From the NCBI RefSeq assembly GCF_003206045.1, contig NZ_PZJM01000004.1:283272-347271 (forward strand): a stretch of 64,000 bases of DNA, written 5' to 3'. A program made the translations under genes and the position numbers. Source of the stretch: Salinicola lusitanus (GTDB taxonomy: Bacteria > Pseudomonadota > Gammaproteobacteria > Pseudomonadales > Halomonadaceae). The notes under the pieces are model-generated. The model was not told where the DNA came from. It did not search any database and worked only from the letters and a program-made list of their open reading frames with translations. Below are positions 46,182 through 60,505 of this stretch, piece after piece (positions within the stretch are counted from its first letter, which is position 1; the number at the start of each line of letters is the position of its first letter).

Positions 46182-48092
46182 ATGCCTATTGTGACACTGC
46201 CCGACGGCAGTCAAAGAACGTTTGAAGAACCCATTACCGTGATGCAGCTGGCCGAATCCATCGGCCCTGGGCTGGCCAAGGCCTGCATCGCGGGAAAGAT
46301 AGACGGCGTTGAAGTCGATGCCGCCGACGTCATCGACCGTGACGCCGAGGTGGCGATTCTGACCGCCCGCGACGAAGAGGGGGTCGCGATCATTCGTCAC
46401 TCGTGCGCCCACCTGCTGGGGCATGCGGTGAAGCAGTTGTATCCGGACGCCAAAATGGCCATCGGTCCGGTGATCGATGACGGTTTCTACTACGACATCG
46501 ATTTTGCAACCTCGCTCTCTTCCGAGGACCTGGAGGCCATCGAGGCGCGGATGAAATCGCTCATCGAGCAGGAGTACGATGTCGTTCGAGAGTATGTCGA
46601 TCGCTCTGAAGCCCTGTCGGTCTTCGTGTCCCGAGACGAGCCTTACAAGCAGGAGATCGTCGAGGGTATTCCTGAGAACGAGACCATTCGTCTCTATCAT
46701 CACCAGGAATACATCGACATGTGTCGCGGCCCCCACGTGCCGAACACTCGCCACCTCAAGGCGTTCAAGCTGACCAAGCTGGCCGGTGCCTATTGGCGTG
46801 GCGATGCATCGAAGCGCATGTTGACGAGGATCTACGGCACGGCCTGGGGCGACAAGAAAGCGCTGAAGGCGTACCTGACTCGGCTGGAGGAGGCCGAGAA
46901 GCGCGATCACCGCAAGCTGGCACGGCGTTTCGACTTCTTCCACATGCAGGAAGAAGCGCCAGGCATGGTGTTCTGGCACCCTCGCGGTTGGACGCTTTGG
47001 CAAGTCGTCGAGCAGTACATGCGAGGCGTCTACAAGCGTAGCGGGTATCAGGAGATCAAGTGCCCCCAGGTGATGGACGTGTCGCTGTGGAAGAAGTCCG
47101 GGCACTGGGACAACTATGCCGACAACATGTTCTTCACCGAGTCGGAAAAGCGTGAGTATGCGCTCAAGCCGATGAACTGCCCTGGGCATGTCCAGGTGTT
47201 CAATTCGGGCTTGCGCAGCTATCGTGAGTTGCCGATTCGCTATGGCGAGTTCGGTGGCTGCCATCGCAACGAGCCTTCGGGCGCCTTACACGGTATCATG
47301 CGGGTCAGAGCATTCACTCAGGACGATGGGCATGTCTTCTGTACCGAGGGGCAGATCGAGCCCGAGGTGACTGCCTTTCATCGCCAGGCGCTCGAGGTCT
47401 ATGGTGACTTCGGCTTCGAGGATATCGCCGTCAAGATCGCGCTGCGCCCCGACAAGCGCCTCGGCAGTGACGAGACGTGGGATCGTGCGGAGGATGCACT
47501 TCGCGCAGCGCTTAGCAACTGCGACGTCGAGTGGCAGGAGCTGCCTGGCGAGGGCGCTTTCTATGGCCCGAAGATCGAATACCACATGAAGGACTGCCTG
47601 GGGCGTGAGTGGCAGGTCGGAACCATGCAGGTCGACTTCATGATGCCGAGTCGCCTGGGAGCACAGTACGTCGCCGAAGATGGCTCGCGTCAGGTGCCGG
47701 TCATGCTGCATCGTGCCATCGTGGGCTCGATGGAGCGTTTTGTCGGTATCTTGATCGAACATTATGCCGGGGCCTTGCCCTTGTGGCTCTCTCCGGTCCA
47801 GGCTGTGGTGCTCAATATCACGGATGCTCAGCGTGATTATGCCGAAAAACTCGCCAAACGCTTGCGTGAAGCGGGTTTCCGGGTCGAGTCGGACTTGAGG
47901 AATGAGAAGATCGGCTTTAAAATCCGCGAGCATACGCTGCAGAAGATTCCTTATCTGCTGGTTGTCGGCGATAAGGAAGTCGAATCGGGTGCCGTTGCAG
48001 TGCGTACTCGGTCCGGTGAGGATCTTGGGTCGCTATCGGTGGAGGCGCTGCTGGCGCAGCTCCAGCGAGATGGCCAGCCGGACAGGCACTGA
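46182..48092 (+). CDS. thrS: Threonyl-tRNA synthetase
   Basis: A 636-residue class II synthetase that charges tRNA-Thr. In order: TGS domain (1-62), the SAD editing domain with [17 protein letters not shown] and the MCRGPHV metal site, the catalytic core with [18 protein letters not shown] (zinc-ligand Cys), [14 protein letters not shown] and [10 protein letters not shown], and the anticodon-binding domain (about 535-636). The start MPIVTLPDG has AAGGATG seven bases upstream. It leads the translation operon. Confidence 0.97.
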   Translation: MPIVTLPDGSQRTFEEPITVMQLAESIGPGLAKACIAGKIDGVEVDAADVIDRDAEVAILTARDEEGVAIIRHSCAHLLGHAVKQLYPDAKMAIGPVIDDGFYYDIDFATSLSSEDLEAIEARMKSLIEQEYDVVREYVDRSEALSVFVSRDEPYKQEIVEGIPENETIRLYHHQEYIDMCRGPHVPNTRHLKAFKLTKLAGAYWRGDASKRMLTRIYGTAWGDKKALKAYLTRLEEAEKRDHRKLARRFDFFHMQEEAPGMVFWHPRGWTLWQVVEQYMRGVYKRSGYQEIKCPQVMDVSLWKKSGHWDNYADNMFFTESEKREYALKPMNCPGHVQVFNSGLRSYRELPIRYGEFGGCHRNEPSGALHGIMRVRAFTQDDGHVFCTEGQIEPEVTAFHRQALEVYGDFGFEDIAVKIALRPDKRLGSDETWDRAEDALRAALSNCDVEWQELPGEGAFYGPKIEYHMKDCLGREWQVGTMQVDFMMPSRLGAQYVAEDGSRQVPVMLHRAIVGSMERFVGILIEHYAGALPLWLSPVQAVVLNITDAQRDYAEKLAKRLREAGFRVESDLRNEKIGFKIREHTLQKIPYLLVVGDKEVESGAVAVRTRSGEDLGSLSVEALLAQLQRDGQPDRH

Positions 48093-48126
48093 GCAGCAAC
48101 GTTAATCGCCAAACGGAGATCTAACG

Positions 48127-48666
48127 ATCAAGCGTAATAATCAGCGCGGGCGCCCTCAGGAAAAGCGCGCGCCCATCAACGACCGTATTCGTGCAGACGA
48201 AGTTCGCCTTATCGATGCCGAGGGCGAACAGGTGGGAGTCGTTCCCATGCAAGAGGCGCTGGAACGCGCCGAGGAAGCCGGAATGGATCTCGTTCAGATT
48301 TCCAATGCCGATCCCATCGTCTGTAAAATCATGGACTACGGCAAGTTCCTCTTCGAGCAGAAGAAGCAGAAGTCTGCTCAGAAGAAGAAGACCAAACAGA
48401 TCCAGGTCAAGGAAGTCAAATTCCGGCCTGGCACGGACGAGGGTGACTATCAGGTGAAGTTGAAAAACCTGATACGTTTCCTCGAAGGTGGCGACAAGGG
48501 TAAGGTCACGTTGCGTTTTCGGGGTCGTGAAATGGCACACCAGGACATCGGTCGTCGACTGATGGAACGGATTGCCGCCGATCTCGAAGAGCTGGCCGCT
48601 GTCGAGTCCTTCCCCAAGATGGAAGGTCGGCAGATGATCATGATCCTTGCGCCCAAGAAGAAGTGA
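48127..48666 (+). CDS. infC: Translation initiation factor IF-3, starting at AUC
   Basis: A 179-residue IF-3. An N-terminal domain ([33 protein letters not shown]) and a C-terminal domain ([55 protein letters not shown]) are complete. No ATG, GTG or TTG exists where the conserved N-terminus must begin. The codon ATC at 48127, followed by AAGCGTAAT, has a GGAG site eight bases upstream. E. coli infC uses AUU, and IF-3 discriminates against such codons, giving autoregulation. GTG at 48232 would delete most of the N-terminal domain. Confidence 0.95.
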   Translation: MKRNNQRGRPQEKRAPINDRIRADEVRLIDAEGEQVGVVPMQEALERAEEAGMDLVQISNADPIVCKIMDYGKFLFEQKKQKSAQKKKTKQIQVKEVKFRPGTDEGDYQVKLKNLIRFLEGGDKGKVTLRFRGREMAHQDIGRRLMERIAADLEELAAVESFPKMEGRQMIMILAPKKK

Positions 48667-48756
48667 TCCGCTGGCAAGTCGAACGGGGCGTGGCGAGTGC
48701 GAACTCGTCACGTCCGGCCTCGGGTTTTCTCAATAAAACGGAGTGGAGTTTTTCCC

Positions 48757-48951
48757 ATGCCGAAAATCAAGAGCAACAGTGGCGCTGCCAAGCGCTTCAA
48801 GAAGACTGGTAACGGCTTCAAGCACAAGCAGTCTTTTCGTAGTCACATCCTGACCAAGAAGTCCACCAAGCGTAAGCGTCAGTTGCGTGGCATGAAGCAG
48901 GTACACGCTGCCGACAAGCAGCTCGTCACCCGCATGCTGCCCAACCTGTAA
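48757..48951 (+). CDS. rpmI: 50S ribosomal protein L35
   Basis: A 64-residue basic protein with the L35 start [20 protein letters not shown] and the conserved [15 protein letters not shown]. It lies between infC and rplT, as in E. coli, where L20 represses rpmI and rplT translation through an RNA structure upstream. I did not resolve the equivalent structure in the 90-bp gap. Confidence 0.97.
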   Translation: MPKIKSNSGAAKRFKKTGNGFKHKQSFRSHILTKKSTKRKRQLRGMKQVHAADKQLVTRMLPNL

Positions 48952-48987
48952 CACTTGGTCGTCAGTCTTTAACGTCAGGAGAGTACT

Positions 48988-50507
<1,520 letters not shown>

Positions 50508-50535
50508 GTCCACCGCCCAGTCAAGGAGTGTCAAG

Positions 50536-52917
50536 ATGAAGTTTTCCGAAGCATGGCTGCGCGAGTGGGTATCACCGGCGCTGGAGACGCAGGCCTTGGC
50601 CGATGCGATCACCATGGCGGGGCTCGAGGTCGATGCCGTCGAGCCTGTCGCCGCGACCTTCCATGGTGTGGTGGTGGCAACGGTGACCGACAAGTCGCCG
50701 CACCCCGACGCGGACAAGCTCAACGTCTGTCAGGTCGATGACGGCTCGGGTGAGCCGGTGCAGGTGGTGTGCGGCGCCCCCAACGTGGATATAGGGCAGC
50801 GGGTCCCGTTCGCGCGGGTAGGGGCGGTGCTGCCCGAGGATTTCAAGATCAAGAAAGCCAAGCTGCGGGGTGTGGAGTCCCGTGGCATGATCTGCTCGGC
50901 CTCCGAGCTCGGCTTGGAAGAGGGGCGTTCGGAGGGGATTTACGTGCTGCCGCCGGATGCGCCCACCGGGCAGGATTTTCGAACCTGGCTGGGCCTCGAC
51001 GACCACACCATCGACGTCGACCTGACCCCCAACCGCGGTGACTGCCTCAGTCTGCGTGGAGTCGCACGCGAGGTGGGCAGCGTCACCGGTACCAAGGTCA
51101 GCGAGCCGACCGTCTCTACCGTCGTGGCCCGAAACAACGCCCAGTTCCCGGTCAGCGTGCACGATGGCGAAGGGTGTCCCCGCTATCTCGGGCGTGTCAT
51201 TCGCGACGTCGATGTGACCGTGAAGACCCCGCTGTGGATGCGCGAACGCCTCCGTCGCAGTGGCATCCGCAGCATCGATCCGGCGGTCGATGTGACCAAT
51301 TACGTCATGCTCGAGCTTGGCCAGCCCATGCACGCCTTTGACCTCGACTCGCTGGAGGGCGGCATCGAAGTCCGCCGTGCGGCTGTTGGCGAGCGCCTGA
51401 CCTTGTTGGATGGACAGGAAGTGGCGCTGGACGACTCCACGCTGGTGATCGCCGATCGTAGCGGCCCGCTGGCGATCGCGGGGGTCATGGGCGGCGAGTC
51501 TACCGGTGTCACATCTCGGACACGCCACCTGTTTCTGGAGGCTGCCTTCTTTTCGCCCCTGGTCGTCGCCGGCAAGGCACGGGATTTCGGGCTGCATACC
51601 GACGCCTCGCACCGTTTCGAAAGGGGGGTGGACCCCGATATCACCCGCACCGCGATGGAGAGGGCGACCGAGTTACTGCTTTCGATCGTCGGCGGCGCGC
51701 CCGGGCCCATCACCGAAGTGAGGAATCCCGCAACCCTGCCGCACCGGGGTAGCGTCGAGCTTCGCCGTGATCGTCTGGCTTCCTGCCTGGGCGTACGTCT
51801 GGCAGACGAGGAGATTCAGCGCATCTTCCGCTCGCTCGGCATGACCAGTTCGGTGTCGGGGCAGACCTGGCATGTGCAGGTGCCGAGCTGGCGCTTCGAC
51901 GTGTCGATCGAGGAGGACCTGATCGAGGAGTTGGCGCGCATCCATGGTTACAACCGGCTGCCCGCCACGCGACCCGAAGCCCGTCTGTGGCTGAAGGCCG
52001 ACGACGAGGCGACCCAGCCGCTGAAGCGTCTCCGCCGTCACATGGTGTCCAGGGGCTATCAGGAAGCCGTGACATACAGCTTCGTATCGCCCGAGCTGCA
52101 GTCGCTGATCGTGCCCGAGGGCGTTTCTCCCGCGTTGGCGAATCCGATCTCCAGCGACATGTCGGTCATGCGTCACAGTCTGTTCCCGGGATTGATCAAG
52201 GCGCTCACCCACAACCTCAATCGTCAGCAGCATCGCGTCAGGCTGTTCGAGACCGGGCTGGTGTTTCAGGGGGCGCTGGACGACCTGACCCAGACATCGA
52301 TGTTCGGGGGCTTGATCTGTGGGCCGCGCAGTGCGGAAGGGTGGTCCGCCAGTCGCGAGGGAGTCGACTTCTTCGATCTGAAAGGCGACCTCGAGAGCCT
52401 GATGGCCATGAGTGGATGCATGGAGGAGTGGACATTCGTCTCAGCGTCGCATCCCGCCCTGCATCCGGGACGCTCCGCCCGCCTCGAGCGTAACGGAGTG
52501 GCGGTCGGTTGGTTGGGTGCGCTGCATCCGGATATTCGCTCGCAGCTCGATATCAAGCCTGACGTTTATGTGTTCGAGGTCGAGCAGGAAGCCCTGACGC
52601 GCGGCGTCATACCAAAGTTCAAGCCGCTGTCGCGATATCCGGAAGTGCGCCGCGATCTGGCCTTCCTGGTGGATGAGAGCGTCGGCGTCACACCGCTGGT
52701 CGAGGCGATTCGGGCCCAGGCCGGCGAATGGTTGACTCGCTGGCAGCTGTTCGACGTCTATCAGGGTGCCGGTGTCGAGGCAGGCGCCAAGAGCGTTGCC
52801 CTGGGCTTGACCTGGCAGCATCCTTCGCGCACTCTCAATGACGAGGAAATCAATCAGTTAATCGCAGACGTGGTGCAGGCGGCGCAAGCTCGCTTCGGTG
52901 CCAGGCTGCGGAGTTGA
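50536..52917 (+). CDS. pheT: Phenylalanyl-tRNA synthetase beta subunit
   Basis: A 793-residue subunit with the tRNA-binding EMAP-like domain (about 39-150, VVATVTDKSPHPDADKLNVC), B3/B4 editing domain, B5 domain (PVRLADEEIQRIFRSLGM type region), the catalytic-like core (EEDLIEELARIHGYNRLP) and the C-terminal ferredoxin-fold anticodon domain (PLSRYPEVRRDLAFLVDE). It starts 28 bp after pheS with AAGGAG upstream. The length matches E. coli PheT (795). Confidence 0.97.
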   Translation: MKFSEAWLREWVSPALETQALADAITMAGLEVDAVEPVAATFHGVVVATVTDKSPHPDADKLNVCQVDDGSGEPVQVVCGAPNVDIGQRVPFARVGAVLPEDFKIKKAKLRGVESRGMICSASELGLEEGRSEGIYVLPPDAPTGQDFRTWLGLDDHTIDVDLTPNRGDCLSLRGVAREVGSVTGTKVSEPTVSTVVARNNAQFPVSVHDGEGCPRYLGRVIRDVDVTVKTPLWMRERLRRSGIRSIDPAVDVTNYVMLELGQPMHAFDLDSLEGGIEVRRAAVGERLTLLDGQEVALDDSTLVIADRSGPLAIAGVMGGESTGVTSRTRHLFLEAAFFSPLVVAGKARDFGLHTDASHRFERGVDPDITRTAMERATELLLSIVGGAPGPITEVRNPATLPHRGSVELRRDRLASCLGVRLADEEIQRIFRSLGMTSSVSGQTWHVQVPSWRFDVSIEEDLIEELARIHGYNRLPATRPEARLWLKADDEATQPLKRLRRHMVSRGYQEAVTYSFVSPELQSLIVPEGVSPALANPISSDMSVMRHSLFPGLIKALTHNLNRQQHRVRLFETGLVFQGALDDLTQTSMFGGLICGPRSAEGWSASREGVDFFDLKGDLESLMAMSGCMEEWTFVSASHPALHPGRSARLERNGVAVGWLGALHPDIRSQLDIKPDVYVFEVEQEALTRGVIPKFKPLSRYPEVRRDLAFLVDESVGVTPLVEAIRAQAGEWLTRWQLFDVYQGAGVEAGAKSVALGLTWQHPSRTLNDEEINQLIADVVQAAQARFGARLRS

Positions 52918-52945
52918 TCTGTAATCCTGCGCGAAGGGAGCGATC

Positions 52946-53254
52946 ATGGGAGCGCTGACGAAAGCTGAGCTTGCGGAGCATCTTCACACCGAACTTGGCT
53001 TCTCCAAGCGAGAGGCCAAGTACATGGTAGAGACGTTCTTCGAGGAAATTCGCGGATGTCTGCGCGAGAATGAACAGGTCAAGCTCTCCGGGTTCGGCAA
53101 TTTCGACCTGAGAGACAAGCGGGAGCGACCTGGGCGCAATCCCAAGACCGGCGAGGAGATCCCCATTTCCGCCCGGCGAGTCGTGACTTTCCGTCCCGGC
53201 CAGAAGCTCAAGGCCCGAGTCGAAAGCTTCGACGGTGAGTTGCAGGAAGAGTAA
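52946..53254 (+). CDS. ihfA: Integration host factor alpha subunit
   Basis: A 102-residue DNA-bending protein. [34 protein letters not shown] and the minor-groove arm region [14 protein letters not shown] with [13 protein letters not shown] are all present. It is the last gene of the rplT/pheST group and is followed by a long terminator. Confidence 0.97.
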   Translation: MGALTKAELAEHLHTELGFSKREAKYMVETFFEEIRGCLRENEQVKLSGFGNFDLRDKRERPGRNPKTGEEIPISARRVVTFRPGQKLKARVESFDGELQEE

Positions 53255-53287
53255 GCCGCCGGACTGGCCTCTTGCTCCCATGGATTT

Positions 53288-53330
53288 CGCGATCGCCTGC
53301 CAGCAGCACGCTGGCAGGCGATCGCGTTTT
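53288..53330 (+). terminator. Long-stem terminator after ihfA
   Basis: CGCGATCGCCTGCCAGC pairs perfectly with GCTGGCAGGCGATCGCG (17 bp) around AGCAC, followed by TTTT. It ends the pheST-ihfA transcript. Confidence 0.92.
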
Positions 53331-53402
53331 CATTTCCGGCGCGTGAGCCCCGCTGTCGGTGTGTGCTAAGCTCCCGCGCAAATCAACTGTCGACTGAGTG
53401 TT

Positions 53403-53864
53403 ATGTCCAAGCTGAAGATCTTTGTCGGTACCGTCTACGGCGGTGCGCTCGATGTCGCCGAGCAGGTTTCTCCCTTGTTCGAACAGTCCGGTTATGACGT
53501 CACTATCGTCGAGCAGCCATCGCTGGAAGCGTTGACCGATGATATGCCCGACCTGGCACTGTTCTGTGTCTCCACCACGGGGAGCGGTGACTTTCCTGGC
53601 GATTTCGTGCCATTCGTCCGTGAGCTGAAGACCCGGTCGCCGAGTCTTGTGGCCCTGCGATATGGTCTGATCGCTCTGGGCGACAGCTCTTATGGCGACA
53701 CGTTCTGCGGCGCCGGCCGGGCGCTCGACGAGATGCTCGCCGATCTCGGTGGGAAGCGATTGGGAGAACGTCTCGAGATCGATGCCATGGAGACGTTCAT
53801 GGCGGATGATGCCGCGCTGCCCTGGGTGGAGGAGTGGCTGGCATCGCAGGGGTTGAACGGATGA
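53403..53864 (+). CDS. Flavodoxin-like protein (MioC/YqcA type)
   Basis: A 153-residue FMN-binding protein. The phosphate loop is GTVYGGALDVAE, and the flavin-contacting loops are VSTTGSGDFPGDF and ALGDSSYGDTFCGAG. Short flavodoxins of the MioC/YqcA kind act as electron carriers, MioC in biotin synthesis; the partner here is unknown. Its stop codon overlaps the next start (ATGA), so the two products are probably made together. Confidence 0.85.
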   Translation: MSKLKIFVGTVYGGALDVAEQVSPLFEQSGYDVTIVEQPSLEALTDDMPDLALFCVSTTGSGDFPGDFVPFVRELKTRSPSLVALRYGLIALGDSSYGDTFCGAGRALDEMLADLGGKRLGERLEIDAMETFMADDAALPWVEEWLASQGLNG

Positions 53865-54250
53865 CTGTTCAGCAGGGACCGGCGGCGTCGCGGGCATTGA
53901 CCGCCACGCGCTGGAGCACGCTGCTCGGACTGTGGGTGGTGATGCTGGTCTCGCTGCCACGCTACTGGCTACTGCATGACATGACCCGGCTATCGCTGCT
54001 GGCCATCCTGGCTGCGGTGGTCACCGTCGCGTTGATAGGGTTGTGGTGTCTGATGGCCGCCGCCGAGCGTCACCGTTGTCGCGGCGCCGTGGGGCACCTG
54101 GTCGCCTGTCTCGCGGTCGGTGGTCTGCTGATCTCCGCCTGGCACTGGATCGATGTGGCGGCCGTTCATTGGGCGGTGGTGGTCTCTCAGGGGGCGGCCC
54201 TGGGACTGCTGATACACGTCGTGCTGCGTCTCTGGCGACGACGGCGCTAG
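53861..54250 (+). CDS. Hypothetical small membrane protein coupled to the flavodoxin
   Basis: A 129-residue protein with four predicted transmembrane helices (LLGLWVVMLVSLPRYWLL; LSLLAILAAVVTVALIGLWC; AVGHLVACLAVGGLLISAW; WAVVVSQGAALGLLIHVVL) and a basic C-terminus (RLWRRRR). I do not recognise a family. The start overlaps the flavodoxin stop by four bases. Two histidines near helix ends (HRC, HWIDVAAVHW) are noted, but no heme motif is clear. Confidence 0.7.
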   Translation: MTVQQGPAASRALTATRWSTLLGLWVVMLVSLPRYWLLHDMTRLSLLAILAAVVTVALIGLWCLMAAAERHRCRGAVGHLVACLAVGGLLISAWHWIDVAAVHWAVVVSQGAALGLLIHVVLRLWRRRR

Positions 54251-54416
54251 ATCCGGTCGGGTCCTGCCTATTTTCCGTCCTGCAGGACTGAAACTCGCCA
54301 GCGTGTCCGACACGCCATCCGGCGATCGTCGTTGCCCCGAGAGCCGGAAAGGGGGCCGTCAAGGGCTTCTCTTTCCCACTCTTTCCTGTTCGATACCGTT
54401 TCCACTCGATTCAGAA

Positions 54417-54456
54417 CCCCGGATCACGATCAGGCAGGCCTGATCGTGATCCGGGG
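54417..54456. terminator. 40-nt near-perfect inverted repeat between convergent genes
   Basis: CCCCGGATCACGATCAGGC and GCCTGATCGTGATCCGGGG pair over 19 bp with only two bases between. It lies between the small membrane protein gene and ppnN, which converge. No T tract follows on either side, so it may act as a bidirectional 3' barrier rather than a classical terminator. Confidence 0.65.
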
Positions 54457-54476
54457 CAGGCCGCTGGCAGTCGACG

Positions 54477-55841
54477 TTAGCCCAGGGTGTAGCAGGGCAC
54501 GTATTCGCTGCCGGGCAGCTTCATGCGGCCCTGGGCGACGAACGATGTCAATAGCGCATCCAGGCGGGCCATCAGCTCGGGCTCGGCGTGCAGGCGGAAG
54601 GGGCCGCGCGCGGCGATGGCGCGTACGCCCGGTTCCTTGACGTTGCCGGCGACGATGCCCGAGAACGCCCGGCGCAGGTTGGCGGCGAGTTCGTGGTTCG
54701 GCTGATCGTGATGCAGGGCCAGCGCCGCCATGGCTTCGTGAGTCGGCTCGAAGGGCTGCTGGAAGCCGCGCTCGATATTGAGCCGCCAGTTGAAGTAGAA
54801 GGCGTCGTTCTGCTCGCGTCGAAATTCCGCCACCTTCTGGATGCCGTCGCGCATCAGGCGAGAGACGGTGATCGGGTCGTCCACAACGATGCGATAGTGA
54901 CGACGGACCGACTCGCCGAGGGTATAGCACAGGAACTCGTCGATTTGCTGGAAATAGTCCCGGGCGCTCTCCGGGCCGGTGAAAATGACCGGGAAGGGAA
55001 TGTCGCGGTTGTCGGGGTGCATCAGGATTCCGAGCAGATACAGAATCTCTTCCGCCGTCCCCACGCCACCGGGGAAGACCACGATGCCATGCCCGATACG
55101 CACGAACGCTTCCAGACGTTTCTCGATGTCCGGCATGATCACCAGTTCGTTGACGATCGGATTGGGAGACTCGGCGGCGATGATGCCGGGCTCGGAAATC
55201 CCCAGATACCGACTGCCATGGCGTCGCTGTTTAGCGTGGGCAAGATTGGCGCCCTTCATGGGCCCTTTCATGGCGCCGGGACCGCAGCCGGTGCAGATGT
55301 CCAACCCGCGCAGCCCCATGTGATACCCGACACCCTTGGTGTAGTCGTACTCTTCGCGGGTGATCGAATGCCCGCCCCAGCAGACCACCATGCTTGGCTC
55401 GTGCGCCGTGCGTAGGGTGCTGGCGTTACGCAGGATGTGGAAAACCGCGTTGGTGGCTCCCTCGTTGGTCTCCAGGTCGAACTTGGGGTTGTTCTGTATC
55501 TCGTTGTAGACGTAGACGATGTCACGCAGTACGGCGGACAACTGCTCGCGCACGCCGCGAATCATGCGACCGTCGACGAAAGCGCAGGCAGGGGCATTGG
55601 AGAGTTTGAGTCGGATGCCGCGATCCTGCTGCAGGACTTCGATGTCGAAGTCCTTGTAGGTCTCCATCACCGCCAGACCATCGTCGGTAGGGGTGTCGCA
55701 ATTCAATATCGCCAGCGCGCAGCGGCGCACCAGGTCGTGAAGGCCACTGGTCGAGGTGTCCCGGAGTCGATTGACTTCGGACTGAGAGAGCACCTCGAGG
55801 CTGCCCTCGGGGGAGACGATGGTCGATAGCGTCTCAGGCAT
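54477..55841 (-). CDS. ppnN: Pyrimidine/purine nucleotide 5'-monophosphate nucleosidase PpnN
   Basis: A 454-residue LOG-family enzyme that splits nucleoside monophosphates into base and ribose-5-phosphate and in E. coli responds to (p)ppGpp. The Rossmann-like core carries VCWGGHSI, CTGCGPGAMKGPMKGA and PGGVGTAEE. The start MPETLSTIV has GAGG nine bases upstream and gives exactly the E. coli length; the ATG three codons earlier abuts GAGG. It is followed in the opposite direction of reading by yfcL upstream. Confidence 0.94.
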   Translation of the reverse strand: MPETLSTIVSPEGSLEVLSQSEVNRLRDTSTSGLHDLVRRCALAILNCDTPTDDGLAVMETYKDFDIEVLQQDRGIRLKLSNAPACAFVDGRMIRGVREQLSAVLRDIVYVYNEIQNNPKFDLETNEGATNAVFHILRNASTLRTAHEPSMVVCWGGHSITREEYDYTKGVGYHMGLRGLDICTGCGPGAMKGPMKGANLAHAKQRRHGSRYLGISEPGIIAAESPNPIVNELVIMPDIEKRLEAFVRIGHGIVVFPGGVGTAEEILYLLGILMHPDNRDIPFPVIFTGPESARDYFQQIDEFLCYTLGESVRRHYRIVVDDPITVSRLMRDGIQKVAEFRREQNDAFYFNWRLNIERGFQQPFEPTHEAMAALALHHDQPNHELAANLRRAFSGIVAGNVKEPGVRAIAARGPFRLHAEPELMARLDALLTSFVAQGRMKLPGSEYVPCYTLG

Positions 55842-55874
55842 GGACGGCATCCTCGTGCAAATAGGTTCGGTGAT

Positions 55875-56162
55875 TCAGTGCTCGGCCCGCGCAGCGGCGG
55901 TTTGCCAGAGTCCCGCGATCTGTTCGCGATCGGCGTCGCTCATGTTGTCCTGAGCGAAAGTGCTCTCCAGCCATTGCCAGTAGGTGGCGTCGAAGTCTTC
56001 CGCTTCGACATCGGCGGGATCGTATTCGGCCATTTCCTGCACCAGACCGATCTGGGGAATCATGTAGCCGAGCGCGAACAGCTCGCTGTCATCGGCGCGC
56101 TGCTCCATCGCGAGAAGCGTTTGCTGCACGGCCTTGGCGCGCTGCGCAAAGGGATCAGACAT
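55875..56162 (-). CDS. yfcL: YfcL family protein
   Basis: A 95-residue acidic protein with GYMIPQIGLVQEMAEYDP and YWQWLESTFAQDNMSDADRE, which match YfcL proteins of gammaproteobacteria. The function is not known. The start MSDPFAQRA was preferred to a frame 14 codons longer. It lies 33 bp upstream of ppnN and may be co-transcribed. The 316-bp gap to the divergent LysR gene (56163-56478) holds the promoters of both, with no clear operator seen. Confidence 0.8.
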   Translation of the reverse strand: MSDPFAQRAKAVQQTLLAMEQRADDSELFALGYMIPQIGLVQEMAEYDPADVEAEDFDATYWQWLESTFAQDNMSDADREQIAGLWQTAAARAEH

Positions 56163-56478
56163 AGCGTTTTTCAATCCTGAGTGAAAGCCCGTCAATGCTA
56201 ACATAGGCGCCGGTCCCTATCGCAGTTCGCAGTGGCGCGGGAGGGCAGATCAGACCGTTGTGGCGCCGCCCGGGTTCGGTAGGGTGTCGGGACCGGGGAT
56301 CCTTGGAAAGGCCAGGACCTGGCCGGGCTTTTCTCGGACGTAACGGTGCGAGTTCGGGCATAAATTGTTATGATTGGAAAGTCCACAGGCGACAACGAGG
56401 CGTTATCGACTTTCGGCAGCAGCAGGCCATCGAATCGAAGCGCTTTAATTGCGTACAGCGTGAGTGATCCGCGTTTCC

Positions 56479-57399
56479 ATGTTCAACGCCCAGTATTTCC
56501 GCACCTACATGATGCTCGTCGAGACAGGTAGCTTCACCCAGACCGCGGGCAAGCTGGACATGACGCAGCCGGGCGTCAGCCAGCACGTGCGCAAGCTCGA
56601 GGAGTATCTCGGCCGCTCGCTGCTCAATCGACATGGCCGTCGCTTCTCGTTGACCGACGCGGGACGTCGGGCCTACGACTATGCGGTGAAGCTCTTCGCC
56701 GAACACGAGCATTTTCGCCATTCACTGGATGATGATTCACCGGACAGCGGTGAATGTCGTATTGCCTCGCCCGGTAGTGTCGGCCTGATGTTCTACCCCT
56801 TCCTGCTGGGATATCAGCAGATGCATCCGGGGCTGACGGTCAACTACAGCTTCGCGTTCAACCACGAGATTGCTCAGGATGTGGTGGCCGGCCGTTACGA
56901 CGTCGGTATCGTGACTGAAGTCAGCAAGCATCCCGACTTGAGTTACGAGGCTTGGCACCAGGAGCCACTGTGCCTGGTGGTACCGGCTGACTTCGCCGGC
57001 ACCAGTCTCGGTGAACTGCTCGCGCTCGGGTTCGTCAATTACAACGACGGCAACACCAATGCGAGCCTGCTGTTGAAGAGCAACTTCGGCAGCGAGTTTC
57101 GCAGCATGAGCCACTTCCCGCGGCAGGGCTTCACCAATGAAGTGGGGCAGGTTCTGGATGCGGTGGCCAGGGGGCTGGGATTCACGGTCGTTTCGCGCCC
57201 GGTGCTGGAAACCTCGCCATGGCAGCGCCAGGTCAAGGAGGTCTCGCTGTCGAAACCGGTCTATGAGACCTTGCATCTGGTATCGCGAACCGACGTCGAA
57301 CTGCCCAAGCGTTACCGCCAGTTGCTCGAGTCCTTTCGCCAGCAGCGACTCAACTCGCTATATGGTTATAGCGAACTGCCCGCCATGGAACCGAATTAG
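56479..57399 (+). CDS. LysR-family transcriptional regulator
   Basis: A 306-residue regulator. The N-terminal helix-turn-helix is at about 15-60 (TQTAGKLDMTQPGVSQHV, KLEEYLGRSLLNRHGRR), followed by the substrate-binding domain (90-295; FYPFLLGYQQMHPGLTVNYS, GRYDVGIVTE). A GTG five codons earlier is the alternative start. The effector and targets are unknown; the nearest divergent genes are yfcL and ppnN, and it converges on gcvP. Confidence 0.9.
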   Translation: MFNAQYFRTYMMLVETGSFTQTAGKLDMTQPGVSQHVRKLEEYLGRSLLNRHGRRFSLTDAGRRAYDYAVKLFAEHEHFRHSLDDDSPDSGECRIASPGSVGLMFYPFLLGYQQMHPGLTVNYSFAFNHEIAQDVVAGRYDVGIVTEVSKHPDLSYEAWHQEPLCLVVPADFAGTSLGELLALGFVNYNDGNTNASLLLKSNFGSEFRSMSHFPRQGFTNEVGQVLDAVARGLGFTVVSRPVLETSPWQRQVKEVSLSKPVYETLHLVSRTDVELPKRYRQLLESFRQQRLNSLYGYSELPAMEPN

Positions 57400-57476
57400 G
57401 GCTTCGTCTGAAATTGCCCGCGCTTGCCCGCGTGGTGTTAAAAATCGGCTCACTGAACCCTACCCGTCCCTGGCGT

Positions 57477-57498
57477 AACGACAACGGCCGTTGTCGTT
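57477..57498. terminator. Palindrome between lysR-type gene and gcvP
   Basis: AACGACAACGGCCGTTGTCGTT is a perfect 22-nt inverted repeat between two convergent genes. No strong T tail is seen. A shared transcription end is likely, but the mechanism is not clear. Confidence 0.5.
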
Positions 57499-57516
57499 GG
57501 GTCCTTGCTGTGCGCT

Positions 57517-60417
<2,901 letters not shown>

Positions 60418-60505
60418 GATCTATCCGGCGAGGTTGGCGGGAAAAGGGGCGGCCGTTCGACGACGATGGCAGCGAACGGCCGAGCGGGTAAAGACGAGGC
60501 GGCGA

